This document shows positions 35,327 through 42,965 of a stretch of 64,000 nt of DNA, piece after piece. Source of the stretch: JANQRZ01 sp965214485 (GTDB lineage Bacteria > Bacteroidota > Rhodothermia > Rhodothermales > JANQRZ01); the NCBI GenBank assembly GCA_965214485.1, contig CBDCBW010000012.1:405131-469130 (forward strand). The letters run 5' to 3'. How positions within the stretch are numbered: position 1 is the stretch's first letter; each line of letters starts with the position of its first letter. Made by a program: the position numbers and the translations under genes. The notes beneath the pieces were generated by a model, which saw nothing but the letters and a program-made list of their open reading frames with translations, made no database searches and had not been told where the DNA came from.

Positions 35327-36271
35327 TCAGCCCAGCGCGCGCACGGCCTCTGCGGCGGCGCTCTCGCTGCCGGCACTCCCGCTGCCGGCGCGGCTCAGGT
35401 CGAGCCAGCGGTACGCCTCGCGGCGTCGGAACCACGTAAGCTGCCGCTTGGCGTAGCGCCGGGTGCTCTGCTTGAGCCGCCGTACCATCTCGTCGTACCC
35501 CGTCTCGCCCCGGAGGTAAGCCATCGGCTCGCGGTAGCCGATCGTGCGGAGCGGGTTCAGACCCGGCTCGACCCCGGCGTCGAGGAGTCGGCGATTTTCC
35601 TCCAGCAAGCCCGCCTCCAGCATCAGGTCCACGCGCCGGTCGATGCGGTCGTAGAGCGCCGCGCGTGGGCGCGTGAGCACGACGGGCGCGAACGCGAAGC
35701 GGGGTACCGGCCGGCTCGCGTGGTAGGCCGAGAGCGGCCGGCCCGTGTCGCAAAGCACTTCGAGCGCGCGGACCACGCGCTGCGTCTTGGTCGCGTCCAT
35801 CGCCCTCGCGCTCACCGGGTCGAGGCGCTGCAGCTCGCGGTAGAGCGCCTCGCCGCCCTCGGTGCGGAGCCGGGCCGTCAGCCGGTCGCGCGTCGCCCGG
35901 GTGGTCCCGGGAATCTCAGCCAGCCCGTGCAGGAGGGCTTCGAGGTACAGCGTCGAGCCGCCGACCACGATCGGGACGCGGCCCCGCCCGAGGATGGCCT
36001 CGATCCGCGCCTCGGCGGCCTCGGCGAAGCGGCCTGCCGAGAACGGCTCGTCCAGCTCGAGCTCGTCGACGAAGTGGTGCCGGACCCGGGCCAGCTCTTC
36101 CGGCGAGGGCTTCGCCGTGCCGATCGTGAGCGGGCGGTAGACCTGCCGGCTGTCCGCCGAGATGATCTCGCCGCCGAGGCGCTCGGCGAGCTCGAGGCTG
36201 AGCGCCGTCTTGCCCACCGCCGTCGGGCCGACGAGCGCGAGGATCGGTCGGTCGGGGGGGGGCACCGGCAC
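35327..36271 (-). CDS. miaA: tRNA dimethylallyltransferase, 314 aa
   Basis: P-loop GPTAVGKTALS (residues 15-25), then EIISADSRQVYRPLTIGTAKPSPEE, HHFVDELELDEPFSAGRF, PIVVGGSTLYLEALLHGL, MDATKTQRVVRALEV, LNPLRTIGYREPMAYL and RRYAKRQLTWFRR, all of MiaA. The enzyme transfers dimethylallyl to A37 of tRNAs reading UNN codons. The C-terminus carries a short repetitive tail (GSGSAGSESAAA) of tandem origin. It starts 3 bases after the stop of the moeZ-like gene, so the two form an operon. Confidence 0.96.
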   Translation of the reverse strand: MPVPPPDRPILALVGPTAVGKTALSLELAERLGGEIISADSRQVYRPLTIGTAKPSPEELARVRHHFVDELELDEPFSAGRFAEAAEARIEAILGRGRVPIVVGGSTLYLEALLHGLAEIPGTTRATRDRLTARLRTEGGEALYRELQRLDPVSARAMDATKTQRVVRALEVLCDTGRPLSAYHASRPVPRFAFAPVVLTRPRAALYDRIDRRVDLMLEAGLLEENRRLLDAGVEPGLNPLRTIGYREPMAYLRGETGYDEMVRRLKQSTRRYAKRQLTWFRRREAYRWLDLSRAGSGSAGSESAAAEAVRALG

Positions 36272-36274
36272 CGT

Positions 36275-37417
36275 CTAATACTTCGGCATCGAAGGGTCGA
36301 TTTCGTCGCTCCACGCGAGCACACCGCCCTTGAGGTTCACCGCACGGTCGAACCCGGCTTGGCGGAGAAGCTGCACCGCCTTCGCCGAGCGGCCCCCCGA
36401 GCGGCAGTGCACCACGACCTCGTCGCCCCAGTGCTCTTCGAGCTCGTCCAACCGGTCGGGCAGCTCGTCGAGAGGAATCAGGGTCCCGTCGAGGTGGGCA
36501 ATCGCATACTCGTCGGGCTTCCGCACGTCCAGGATGAAGGGGCGCTCGCCCCGGTCGAGCCGGTCTTTCAGTTCGCGGACGGTGAGTTCGGGTACCCCAG
36601 GGGTGGACATAGAATCGGCGGTTGGAGAAGCGCAGAAGGCCTCGTAGTCGATGAGCTCGGTGATCGTGGGGGCGGACCCGCAGGCGGGGCAGTCGGGGTT
36701 CTTCGGAATCGAGAGGGATCGGAACTGCATCCTCAGCGCATCGACCAAGAGCAGCCGACCGGCAAGCGAGTCACCGATTCCGAGGATCAGCTTCAGCACC
36801 TCCGTCGCCTGCACCGTCCCGACGAGCCCCGGCAGCACGCCGAGGACTCCGCCTTCCGCGCAGTCCGGCACCAAGCCCGGCGGCGGCGGCCGGTCGTAGA
36901 GGCACCGGTAGCACGGCCCGCGTTGGGTGCAAAATACGGAGACCTGGCCTTCGAATCGGAAGATGGAGCCGTAGACGTTTGGGGTGCCCGTGAGCACGCA
37001 GGCGTCGTTGACGAGGTAGCGCGTGGGGAAATTGTCGCTCCCGTCGGCCACCACCTCGTAGCCCTCGACGATCCCGAGGGCGTTCTCGCTCGTCAGCCGA
37101 ACGGGGTGGGGGACGACCTCGACGTGGGGGTTCAGGCCGCGCAGTCTCTCGGCCGCCGCGTCCAGCTTCAGTCGCCCGGTGTCGGCCGTTCCATAGAGCA
37201 CCTGGCGCTGGAGGTTCGTCTCGTCCACCCGGTCGAACTCGGCGATCCCGATCCGTCCAACGCCCGCAGCGGCGAGGTAGAGCGCGAGCGGAGACCCCAG
37301 CCCGCCAACCCCGACGAGGAGGACCGAGGCGGACCGGAGCCGCTCCTGGCCCGCTAGCCCCACGTCGGGGAGCAGCAGGTGGCGGCTGTAGCGCTGGCGT
37401 TCGTCCGGGGAAAGCAT
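36275..37417 (-). CDS. MoeZ/MoeB-type adenylyltransferase with C-terminal rhodanese domain, 380 aa
   Basis: The E1-like domain (about residues 1-255) has LVGVGGLGSPLALYLAAAGVG (nucleotide loop 36-42), DETNLQRQVLYG, VADGSDNFPTRYLVND, the zinc pairs C169xxC172 and C243xxC246, and catalytic-type Cys186 in DCAEGGVLGVLPG. A rhodanese domain follows (about 272-380) with active-site Cys338 in CRSGGRS. Such proteins activate the C-terminal Gly-Gly of ubiquitin-like sulfur carriers (MoaD, ThiS) and load sulfur on them. A moaD gene with a GG end lies at 47.5-47.8 kb and could be a substrate. It is the first gene of an operon with miaA. Confidence 0.93.
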   Translation of the reverse strand: MLSPDERQRYSRHLLLPDVGLAGQERLRSASVLLVGVGGLGSPLALYLAAAGVGRIGIAEFDRVDETNLQRQVLYGTADTGRLKLDAAAERLRGLNPHVEVVPHPVRLTSENALGIVEGYEVVADGSDNFPTRYLVNDACVLTGTPNVYGSIFRFEGQVSVFCTQRGPCYRCLYDRPPPPGLVPDCAEGGVLGVLPGLVGTVQATEVLKLILGIGDSLAGRLLLVDALRMQFRSLSIPKNPDCPACGSAPTITELIDYEAFCASPTADSMSTPGVPELTVRELKDRLDRGERPFILDVRKPDEYAIAHLDGTLIPLDELPDRLDELEEHWGDEVVVHCRSGGRSAKAVQLLRQAGFDRAVNLKGGVLAWSDEIDPSMPKY

Positions 37418-37430
37418 ACCGTGTTAATCC

Positions 37431-37439
37431 GTTATTGCA
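37431..37439 (+). repeat. Dispersed polar motif GTTATTGCA, copy 4 (+)
   Basis: CCGTTATTGCAACTAAG, intergenic, ending next to the stop codon of the lycopene cyclase gene. Its flank resembles copy 5 on the other side of the crt pair. Confidence 0.7.
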
Positions 37440-37440
37440 A

Positions 37441-38166
37441 CTAAGATCTCCCTTTGGCGACCTCGGCGTCGGGGAGGAACATCATAAGCCCCTGCACGAC
37501 CATCACGTTGGTGACGAGGAAAAAAACGGCTTCCTCAATCGGGAGGCCGAACGGATCGAGCTCGAGGCTGTACGTGTCCGAAATGTCCCAGATGCCCAGC
37601 CCGATGGCTACGCGGTCGGCGATCCACAGGTAGAGGGTCGGGGGTAGCACGCTGAGCATCCACTCTTGCCGACGGTGCCAGAACGTCGACCCGGAGAGCC
37701 ACGCCATCCCAGCCAGAACGGGGCTCGCCCACACAAGAATGAGACCCAGATATAACGTCGAAGTGCCCATCAGCAATCCCGCCCCGATCAGTGCCAAAGT
37801 GCCCCACGCCAGCGCCGTTCCAATGCGCGCGAACGCAGTCGAGGTCTTCTGCGATACTCTGTTCCTGGATCGCACAATCATGAACCACAATCCTGTCAAT
37901 ACAGGCTGTAGTATAAAAAACAAATACTCTTCTATCGGTACGTACAGCAAGGTCCCTACGACTCGGTCCGGTCCGTAGCTCCAGACCCCGCGGTAAACCA
38001 GGTAATTGTCCCAGGCCGTCGTGTACACGAACGCGATCAAGGCGAGGACGGCTATCCACCCCCAGGCACGCCGCGCCCCGATGCCGCCCATTGGTTTGGG
38101 CTGCAAGAGAGCCAACGCGGCAATTGCCGGCACGATGAAGACGGCGTGGAACTCGAGGTAGGTCAA
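37441..38166 (-). CDS. Fused heterodimer-type lycopene cyclase (CrtYcd-like), 241 aa
   Basis: A TTG start at 38166 overlaps the TGA stop of the upstream gene (TTGA), giving MTYLEFHAVFIVPAIAALALL; any longer frame runs antisense through that gene. Two lycopene cyclase domains of about 110 residues each follow, with paired motifs VPIEEYLFFILQP and LPIEEAVFFLVTNVMVV, each in a membrane segment, and about seven helices in all. It cyclises the psi ends of lycopene to beta (or related) rings in the membrane. Translational coupling with the CrtO/CrtI-type gene is likely. GC is lower than in flanking genes. Confidence 0.9.
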   Translation of the reverse strand: MTYLEFHAVFIVPAIAALALLQPKPMGGIGARRAWGWIAVLALIAFVYTTAWDNYLVYRGVWSYGPDRVVGTLLYVPIEEYLFFILQPVLTGLWFMIVRSRNRVSQKTSTAFARIGTALAWGTLALIGAGLLMGTSTLYLGLILVWASPVLAGMAWLSGSTFWHRRQEWMLSVLPPTLYLWIADRVAIGLGIWDISDTYSLELDPFGLPIEEAVFFLVTNVMVVQGLMMFLPDAEVAKGRS

Positions 38167-39704
38167 TAGATTTTCCGGTCCAGGTCTTTCAGGATCACCC
38201 GGGCCGCGTTGCGGCCCGAAGCGCCCATGATCCCACCCCCGGGGTGCGTGCTGGCCCCGGTCAGATAGAGCCCATCGACGTGGCTTCGGTAGCCACTCAT
38301 GCTCGGCGTAGGGCGTAGCGAAAACATCTGGTCGAGGCTCATCTCGATGTGCATCACGTTCCCTCGGTATAGCCCTAGCTCGCGCTCTAGCCACAGAGGA
38401 TGCTGAAAAAGCTGCCCGACGATGTGGTTGCGCGTCCCCGGCGCGTACCGCTCGAACGTGTCCAGGATTTGGTCGGCCACCTGCTCTCCTATGGCGTCCC
38501 ACGACTGGCCGTTCGCCAGCTCGTACGGATAGTACTGCGCCCATAGCCAGAGCACTTCCCCGCCGGGAGGGGCCAGCGAATCGTCTACGGCGCTGAAGGT
38601 CATCGCGACGAGAGGCGGGTCCTGAGCTGGCTGCCCACGTAGAAAGTCCGCGTAGGCGTCGAGAATCTGCTGGCGGTCTCGGCAGACGAGTTGGAGACCC
38701 ACACGGGCCTCGTCACCGGGATGAGAAGCGTAGCGGACCGGCTCCGACAGTGCAAGGCGAAGTATGGCACCGAACCCGTTCCCAACACGGGGTTTGGAAA
38801 CCGAGGTAAGACGGTGGGCCTGGGGTAACAAGCGCTCTACGGTTTCGAGAAAGTGCGTACCTGATAAGACAGCCCGCGACGTGTACACGTCGCTGTCTAC
38901 TCTGACTCCGATGGCTCTATCTGTTTCAACCAAAATAGACTCTACGGGAGCAGAGACAAAAACGTCGCCCCCGTGGGATTGGATGTGAGTCTTCAGCGCC
39001 TGCGTCAGCATCCCTGATCCACCACGCGGACGAGCAACGCCCCCTTCGTGATAGAGGGGGTGCCAGAGAAGAAACGGAGCCGTGAGGGGCTCCGTAGGGG
39101 GCGGCCCGGACTGGGCTGCCATCCACACGAGGGGAGCCTTGACTTTCTCTTCAGAAAAGTAGTGGTCTACGACTTCACCATACGGCTTCGTGATTAAGCC
39201 TAGCGCCTTCTGCCAGTCCATCTTAGCAGACGAACCGAATACCAGCTTCTTACCCAGTTCGAGGGGGCTGGGACTGGACAGAAATGCGTCCCTAACCGTT
39301 CGTGCGAAGGGAAGCCAGTCTTGGACGAAGCGGTCATATGCTTCGCCCTCGCCGGGAAACTTGCTTTCGATGTGGTCAGCCGTTCGATCTGAGCTGCGGT
39401 AGAAGAAGAGGTGGTCTCCGTCGGGAAATGGGGCAAAGAGCAGTGGATCTAGATCGATGTAGTCGAGTCCGTATCGGTTGAGGTTCAGCTCTTCGACGAT
39501 GGGAGTCAGCCTGATCAGAATGTGCGCACTTCCACCCAGGTCGAACTGGTATCCAGGGATAATCTCCTGGGTAGAAACTGCACCTCCTACCTGGTCCCGG
39601 CGCTCGAAGATTGCTACCCGATACCCCGCTTGAGCGAGATAAGCCGCAGCGATGAGGCTGTTGTGGCCCGCACCGATGACGATGAGGTCGTAGTCGTACG
39701 TCAT
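38163..39704 (-). CDS. CrtO/CrtI-family FAD carotenoid oxidoreductase, 513 aa
   Basis: FAD-binding Rossmann motif YDLIVIGAGHNSLIAAAYLAQAGYRVAIFERRDQVGGAVSTQE at the N-terminus. FPDGDHLFFYRSSDRTADHIESKFPGEGEAYDRFV is typical of the CrtO (ketolase) and related desaturase branch. The C-terminal family motif GLYLTGASTHPGGGIMGASGRNAARVIL completes the fold. It may act as phytoene/neurosporene desaturase or as CrtO-type beta-carotene ketolase; the GAGHN and PGGGI forms favour the CrtO branch. The gene overlaps the lycopene cyclase start. Base composition is less GC-rich than the chromosome around it, and a recombinase gene is next to it. Confidence 0.88.
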   Translation of the reverse strand: MTYDYDLIVIGAGHNSLIAAAYLAQAGYRVAIFERRDQVGGAVSTQEIIPGYQFDLGGSAHILIRLTPIVEELNLNRYGLDYIDLDPLLFAPFPDGDHLFFYRSSDRTADHIESKFPGEGEAYDRFVQDWLPFARTVRDAFLSSPSPLELGKKLVFGSSAKMDWQKALGLITKPYGEVVDHYFSEEKVKAPLVWMAAQSGPPPTEPLTAPFLLWHPLYHEGGVARPRGGSGMLTQALKTHIQSHGGDVFVSAPVESILVETDRAIGVRVDSDVYTSRAVLSGTHFLETVERLLPQAHRLTSVSKPRVGNGFGAILRLALSEPVRYASHPGDEARVGLQLVCRDRQQILDAYADFLRGQPAQDPPLVAMTFSAVDDSLAPPGGEVLWLWAQYYPYELANGQSWDAIGEQVADQILDTFERYAPGTRNHIVGQLFQHPLWLERELGLYRGNVMHIEMSLDQMFSLRPTPSMSGYRSHVDGLYLTGASTHPGGGIMGASGRNAARVILKDLDRKIY

Positions 39705-39718
39705 GATTCTGGATACCT

Positions 39719-39727
39719 GTTATTGCA
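39719..39727 (+). repeat. Dispersed polar motif GTTATTGCA, copy 5 (+)
   Basis: CTGTTATTGCAAACTAAA between the crt pair and the recombinase gene, in direct orientation with copy 4. Confidence 0.7.
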
Positions 39728-39738
39728 AACTAAAACAT

Positions 39739-40713
39739 TTACAGCTTGATGTAGTCCGCCGCGCTGTCCTTCAGCTTGTCACGCTGGTGCACATACGTCA
39801 TGGTGGTTTCGAGACGCTTGTGTCTGGCGTGTGTCTGGACTTGCTGAAGGGTAGCCCCAGATTCGATGGCGAGCGTGCATCCCGTATGACGGAGGGTGTG
39901 GGCTCCTATCGTTACGCCGAGACCGGCGCGTCTCGCCGTACGCCTTACAACTTCGTAGATGGCGGCCGGCGAGAGTCTGTTTCCACGGCTATCATTTCTG
40001 CTCAGAGACCGCCATATCGGCCCTTTCCCGATTCCATAGTGCTCTTTCATGGTATTCAACTCTTCCACGACGTGTGCTGGAACCTTAACGTATTCGCCGG
40101 TCCCACCTTTAGTCTGGGGTAGGTCGAGTATCCAGTACGGTGGGAGACTGCGAATGTGCTCCGCGTCCATAGCCGCAACCTCGGAGCGGCGGAGTGTGCA
40201 GTGCAGGGTCACCTGGAGCAGAGCGCGGTCCCGCACGGCCGCTTTCCCGCTGAACTGTGTGGCCTCCACCAGAGCCTTCGCTTGCTCTTTACTTAGAACT
40301 GTTATTGCATGCTGAGATTTACTATTCCGGTCTACACGACGAATAACCTGACGATCTGCGGGGTTTCTGTCCAAAAATCCCAAGGCCATGAGCCAACTAT
40401 AAAATCCTCGAATGGCTGATATCTTTCTCTGGATACTAGAAGCCTTCAGGCCAGCCTGCTGCAGCTTCTCAATATAGGTGTTGAGGTAGACAAAGTCTAA
40501 AGTTTTAGCCATTTGAAGTGTAATAAACTCACTCTCGAACAACTGGCATAGGTCGTTCTTGTAGGCTCGCTTGGTCTGGACTCTGTCGAATCGCAGAAGG
40601 TAGACGGGCAGCAAGTCGGTATCGTAGTCGCTCGCCGCTGGCGCGCTGCGGGGTATCTTGCCGTGCCGCTGGGCGATGTCGGCGGAAACCTGCACTGGAA
40701 GATTCGTGTCCAT
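39739..40713 (-). CDS. Tyrosine recombinase/integrase, 324 aa
   Basis: The SAM-like core-binding domain (about residues 33-118; ASSIQRKISAIRGFYSWLMALG) is followed by a complete catalytic domain: Arg175/176 in CTLRRSEVA, Lys202 in QTKGGTGEYVKVP, His272 and Arg275 in HTLRHTG, His298 in HARHKRLETT and Tyr307 in MTYVHQ. The length fits Xer or simple integrase types; the N-terminus is longer than in Xer. GC is clearly lower than the surroundings. Copy 6 of the dispersed motif lies inside it (protein HAITVL). It could mobilise the crt block, act as an integrase of a lost element, or serve chromosome-dimer resolution; I cannot tell which. Confidence 0.9.
   Translation of the reverse strand: MDTNLPVQVSADIAQRHGKIPRSAPAASDYDTDLLPVYLLRFDRVQTKRAYKNDLCQLFESEFITLQMAKTLDFVYLNTYIEKLQQAGLKASSIQRKISAIRGFYSWLMALGFLDRNPADRQVIRRVDRNSKSQHAITVLSKEQAKALVEATQFSGKAAVRDRALLQVTLHCTLRRSEVAAMDAEHIRSLPPYWILDLPQTKGGTGEYVKVPAHVVEELNTMKEHYGIGKGPIWRSLSRNDSRGNRLSPAAIYEVVRRTARRAGLGVTIGAHTLRHTGCTLAIESGATLQQVQTHARHKRLETTMTYVHQRDKLKDSAADYIKL
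40311..40319 (+). repeat. Dispersed polar motif GTTATTGCA, copy 6 (+)
   Basis: ACTGTTATTGCATGC within the recombinase gene. It is the last + strand copy before the polarity switch. Confidence 0.7.
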
Positions 40714-40874
40714 GAGGGTCGAGAGGGTTAAGGAGGTGTGGAGCGGCTCAGGCCGGCAGAAGATACGGAAAGCAATGATAAGCCTTATTATCGCAGGTAC
40801 GATTCCACCGCCACGTCCCGCCGCCGAGTCGGCGGTTCCGCTCGCCGCCGCCCACCCCGCATCCGCCGAATGAG
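40714..40874. promoter_or_regulatory. Divergent region of recombinase and thiD-like gene with an AT-rich near-palindrome
   Basis: At about 40776-40797 it reads AATGATAAGCCTTATTATCG, in which ATGATAAG and CTTATTAT are near-inverse arms around one base. This is unusual in such GC-rich DNA. It could be the recombinase's binding site, an operator, or a dif-like site; only its position supports these ideas. Confidence 0.45.
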
Positions 40875-41705
40875 ATGAGCGCCTTTCGTCCCGTTGTCGT
40901 CGGAGCGCTGTACCCGGGTGTTGAGCGCGGGCTTGCAGCAGACGTTATCGCTGCCCGCAGCTTGGGCGGCCTGGCTTTTCCGGTTTGCACGTCGCTGGTG
41001 ATGGCCGGGCACGGCGTGGTGACGGACGCCACGGACGTACCTGAGGACACGGTGGCTGCGCAGCTCGAGCACCTCTCGGCTACGGTCAGGCCGACGGCTC
41101 TGAAGATAGGCGTTCTGAGTTCGCTTGCCGCCGCTCGTGTGGTGCTTCGGTTTGCGGCAGAGTTCTCCGGACCCGTCCTTCTCGATCTTCAGCTCAGCGG
41201 CCCCAGCGGAGAAACGGTGCTCACGTCGCAGGGTATCAAGCACGTCATGGAGCACCTGGGAGCTCCTGACTTGGTCGTGGTCGATCGTCTCGACGCAGAG
41301 CCGCTCAGTGGCGGTGAGATCAACTCGCTGGACGACGCGCAGGTGGCAGCGCAGCGTCTTGCTCACCGAGGAGCTCGGGCTCTGGTGATCAAGTGCGGGG
41401 TCCTGCCTGGACGTCATTTCGAGGAGGGCATCGAACAGTCCGACATCGAACAGTCCGACGACGCGGTCTTCAACGCGGATTTGTACTTCGACGGGCAAGA
41501 GTTTGCTCTTTTCGAAGCGCCGCACTTTTCGGGCTTGGCGCTCGACGGAGCGTCGAGCGCCTTCGCGCTTGCCGCGCTGCGCGCGCTTGCCGAGGGCCGG
41601 CCCCACGAGGAGGCTCTCCGCGAAGCGAAGCGCTTCGTCAGTGACGTCCTGCGTGGGAGCGCGCGCGATGGCGGCGGACTCCGGTACTTTGGACAGGCGT
41701 TTTGA
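40875..41705 (+). CDS. ThiD-like hydroxymethylpyrimidine (phosphate) kinase, 276 aa
   Basis: Ribokinase-fold protein of the ThiD/PdxK type. It has the glycine-rich opening SLGGLAFPVCTSLVMAG, VRPTALKIGVLSSLAAARVV, GPVLLDLQLSGPSGETVLTSQGI, DLVVVDRLDAEPLSG, ARALVIKCGVLPGRHF and near the end GASSAFALAALRALAEGRPHEEALREAKRFV. The classic GTGCTxSxA anion hole is here LALDGASSAFALA, so it departs from canonical ThiD. It may be a divergent kinase or a different-substrate paralogue. A 15-base duplication encodes EQSDIEQSD. Thiamine genes are not adjacent. Confidence 0.72.
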   Translation: MSAFRPVVVGALYPGVERGLAADVIAARSLGGLAFPVCTSLVMAGHGVVTDATDVPEDTVAAQLEHLSATVRPTALKIGVLSSLAAARVVLRFAAEFSGPVLLDLQLSGPSGETVLTSQGIKHVMEHLGAPDLVVVDRLDAEPLSGGEINSLDDAQVAAQRLAHRGARALVIKCGVLPGRHFEEGIEQSDIEQSDDAVFNADLYFDGQEFALFEAPHFSGLALDGASSAFALAALRALAEGRPHEEALREAKRFVSDVLRGSARDGGGLRYFGQAF

Positions 41706-41753
41706 CGGTGTTCTGTGTCGTGTCTATGCTGTGGTCGAATGGTGTTAGGTTCT

Positions 41754-41762
41754 TGCAATAAC
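41754..41762 (-). repeat. Dispersed polar motif GTTATTGCA, copy 7 (-)
   Basis: Reads CCGTTATTGCAAG on the minus strand, between the thiD-like and lacI-type genes. It is the first copy in reversed polarity. Confidence 0.7.
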
Positions 41763-41828
41763 GGCTAAACTGTCGCCGCATCTTTCTTCAGCCCCTTGAG
41801 TGAAGCATAGGTTCGAAGCCCAGGCTCC

Positions 41829-42839
41829 ATGAAGCACACGATCTACGACGTAGCCACCGAGGCGGGCGTCGCCATCTCCACCGTCTCCCGGGTGCTCAAC
41901 GGCTCCAGCGAGGTTGCCGACTCCACACGGGAACGGGTGCAGGAGGCCATCGAGAAGCTTCGGTTCAGGCCGCAGCGTACGGCCCGCACGCTCGCGCAGC
42001 AGCAGACGCATTCGCTCGCCGTGGCGATGCCGTCGTTCACTTCCCTCTTCTTTGTCGAGTTGCTCAAAGGAGTAAAGGACGAGCTGCGCGAGCACGACAT
42101 CGACCTGCTGCTGTGCAACCTCGGCTCGGTCGATCCTTACCAGACCCTGGAGCGCTTTCTGAAGCGCGGTGCTGTGGACGCGCTCATGCTCACGTCGCTC
42201 CCCGTCGATGCCGGCCTCGAACGGGAGTTGAGGAAGCTCCACGCCCCGGTCGTACTGGTCGGCACGCGGTGCGAAGCCTTCGATTCGTTCTACTGGAACG
42301 ATGAAGCCGGGGCCGAGCGGGCCGTGCTGCACCTAGCCGAACAGGGCCACCAGCGGATAGCTTTCGTCGCGGCCCACCCGCGGAGCTACGACGCCGAGCG
42401 GCGCCTCGCCGGATACCGGCGAGGCCTCGAGGCCGCCGGCCTCCCGTTCGACCCCGAGGTCGTGGTCACGGGCGAGACGACGAAGCACGCCGGATACAGC
42501 GAGGAGGCTGGCCTGGAGGCCACCCGAAAGCTGCTTGCGCTGGGCAAGCCGGTGACGGCCATCTGCGCTTCCTCCGACGTGCAGGCCTTCGGCGCGTGGT
42601 CGGCGCTGCGGGAGGCTGGACTGCGGGTCCCGGAGGACGTGGCGCTCGTCGGCTACGACAACCTCAAGCTGAGCCACTACCTGGGGCTCTCGTCGCTAGA
42701 CCAGCGGATGCACCGGATTGGGTGCCGCGCCACCGGGCTGCTCCTCGACCGCATGAGAGCACCGGCCCAGGAGCGCGTCTCCGAGGTCCTGCAGCCGAAC
42801 CTGATCGCGCGGGTGAGTAGCCTCAGCGAAGCGGGGTGA
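41829..42839 (+). CDS. LacI/GalR-family transcription regulator, 336 aa
   Basis: N-terminal helix-turn-helix and hinge TIYDVATEAGVAISTVSRVLNGSSEVADSTRERVQEAIEKLRFRPQRTARTLA, then the periplasmic-binding-protein-like effector domain (SLAVAMPSFTSLFFVELLKGVKDEL; ICASSDVQAFGAWSALREAGLRVPEDVALVGYDNLKLSHYLG; SLDQRMHRIGCRATGLLLDRM). It represses genes in response to a sugar-like or purine-like ligand. No sugar-uptake genes adjoin it; purC lies downstream on the same strand, so a PurR-like role is conceivable but not shown. Confidence 0.93.
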   Translation: MKHTIYDVATEAGVAISTVSRVLNGSSEVADSTRERVQEAIEKLRFRPQRTARTLAQQQTHSLAVAMPSFTSLFFVELLKGVKDELREHDIDLLLCNLGSVDPYQTLERFLKRGAVDALMLTSLPVDAGLERELRKLHAPVVLVGTRCEAFDSFYWNDEAGAERAVLHLAEQGHQRIAFVAAHPRSYDAERRLAGYRRGLEAAGLPFDPEVVVTGETTKHAGYSEEAGLEATRKLLALGKPVTAICASSDVQAFGAWSALREAGLRVPEDVALVGYDNLKLSHYLGLSSLDQRMHRIGCRATGLLLDRMRAPAQERVSEVLQPNLIARVSSLSEAG

Positions 42840-42863
42840 CGGCAGGACGGTGTGAGGACGGGA

Positions 42864-42905
42864 CGTGGGAGGACGAGGCGTGGGAGGACGAGGCGTGGGA
42901 GGACG
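42864..42905 (+). repeat. 15-base tandem repeat upstream of purC
   Basis: Three copies of TGGGAGGACGAGGCG (last one varied) in the lacI-purC gap. Confidence 0.7.
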
Positions 42906-42965
42906 GGAGCCGTATCTTTCCGACTTCGCCGATCCTCTGCCCCGTTCATGGTTTCTGCCCCGTCC

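Noticed and set aside
35054..37357. Long plus-strand frame opposite miaA and moeZ
   Set aside because: Covers two well-supported genes antisense; no recognisable domain.
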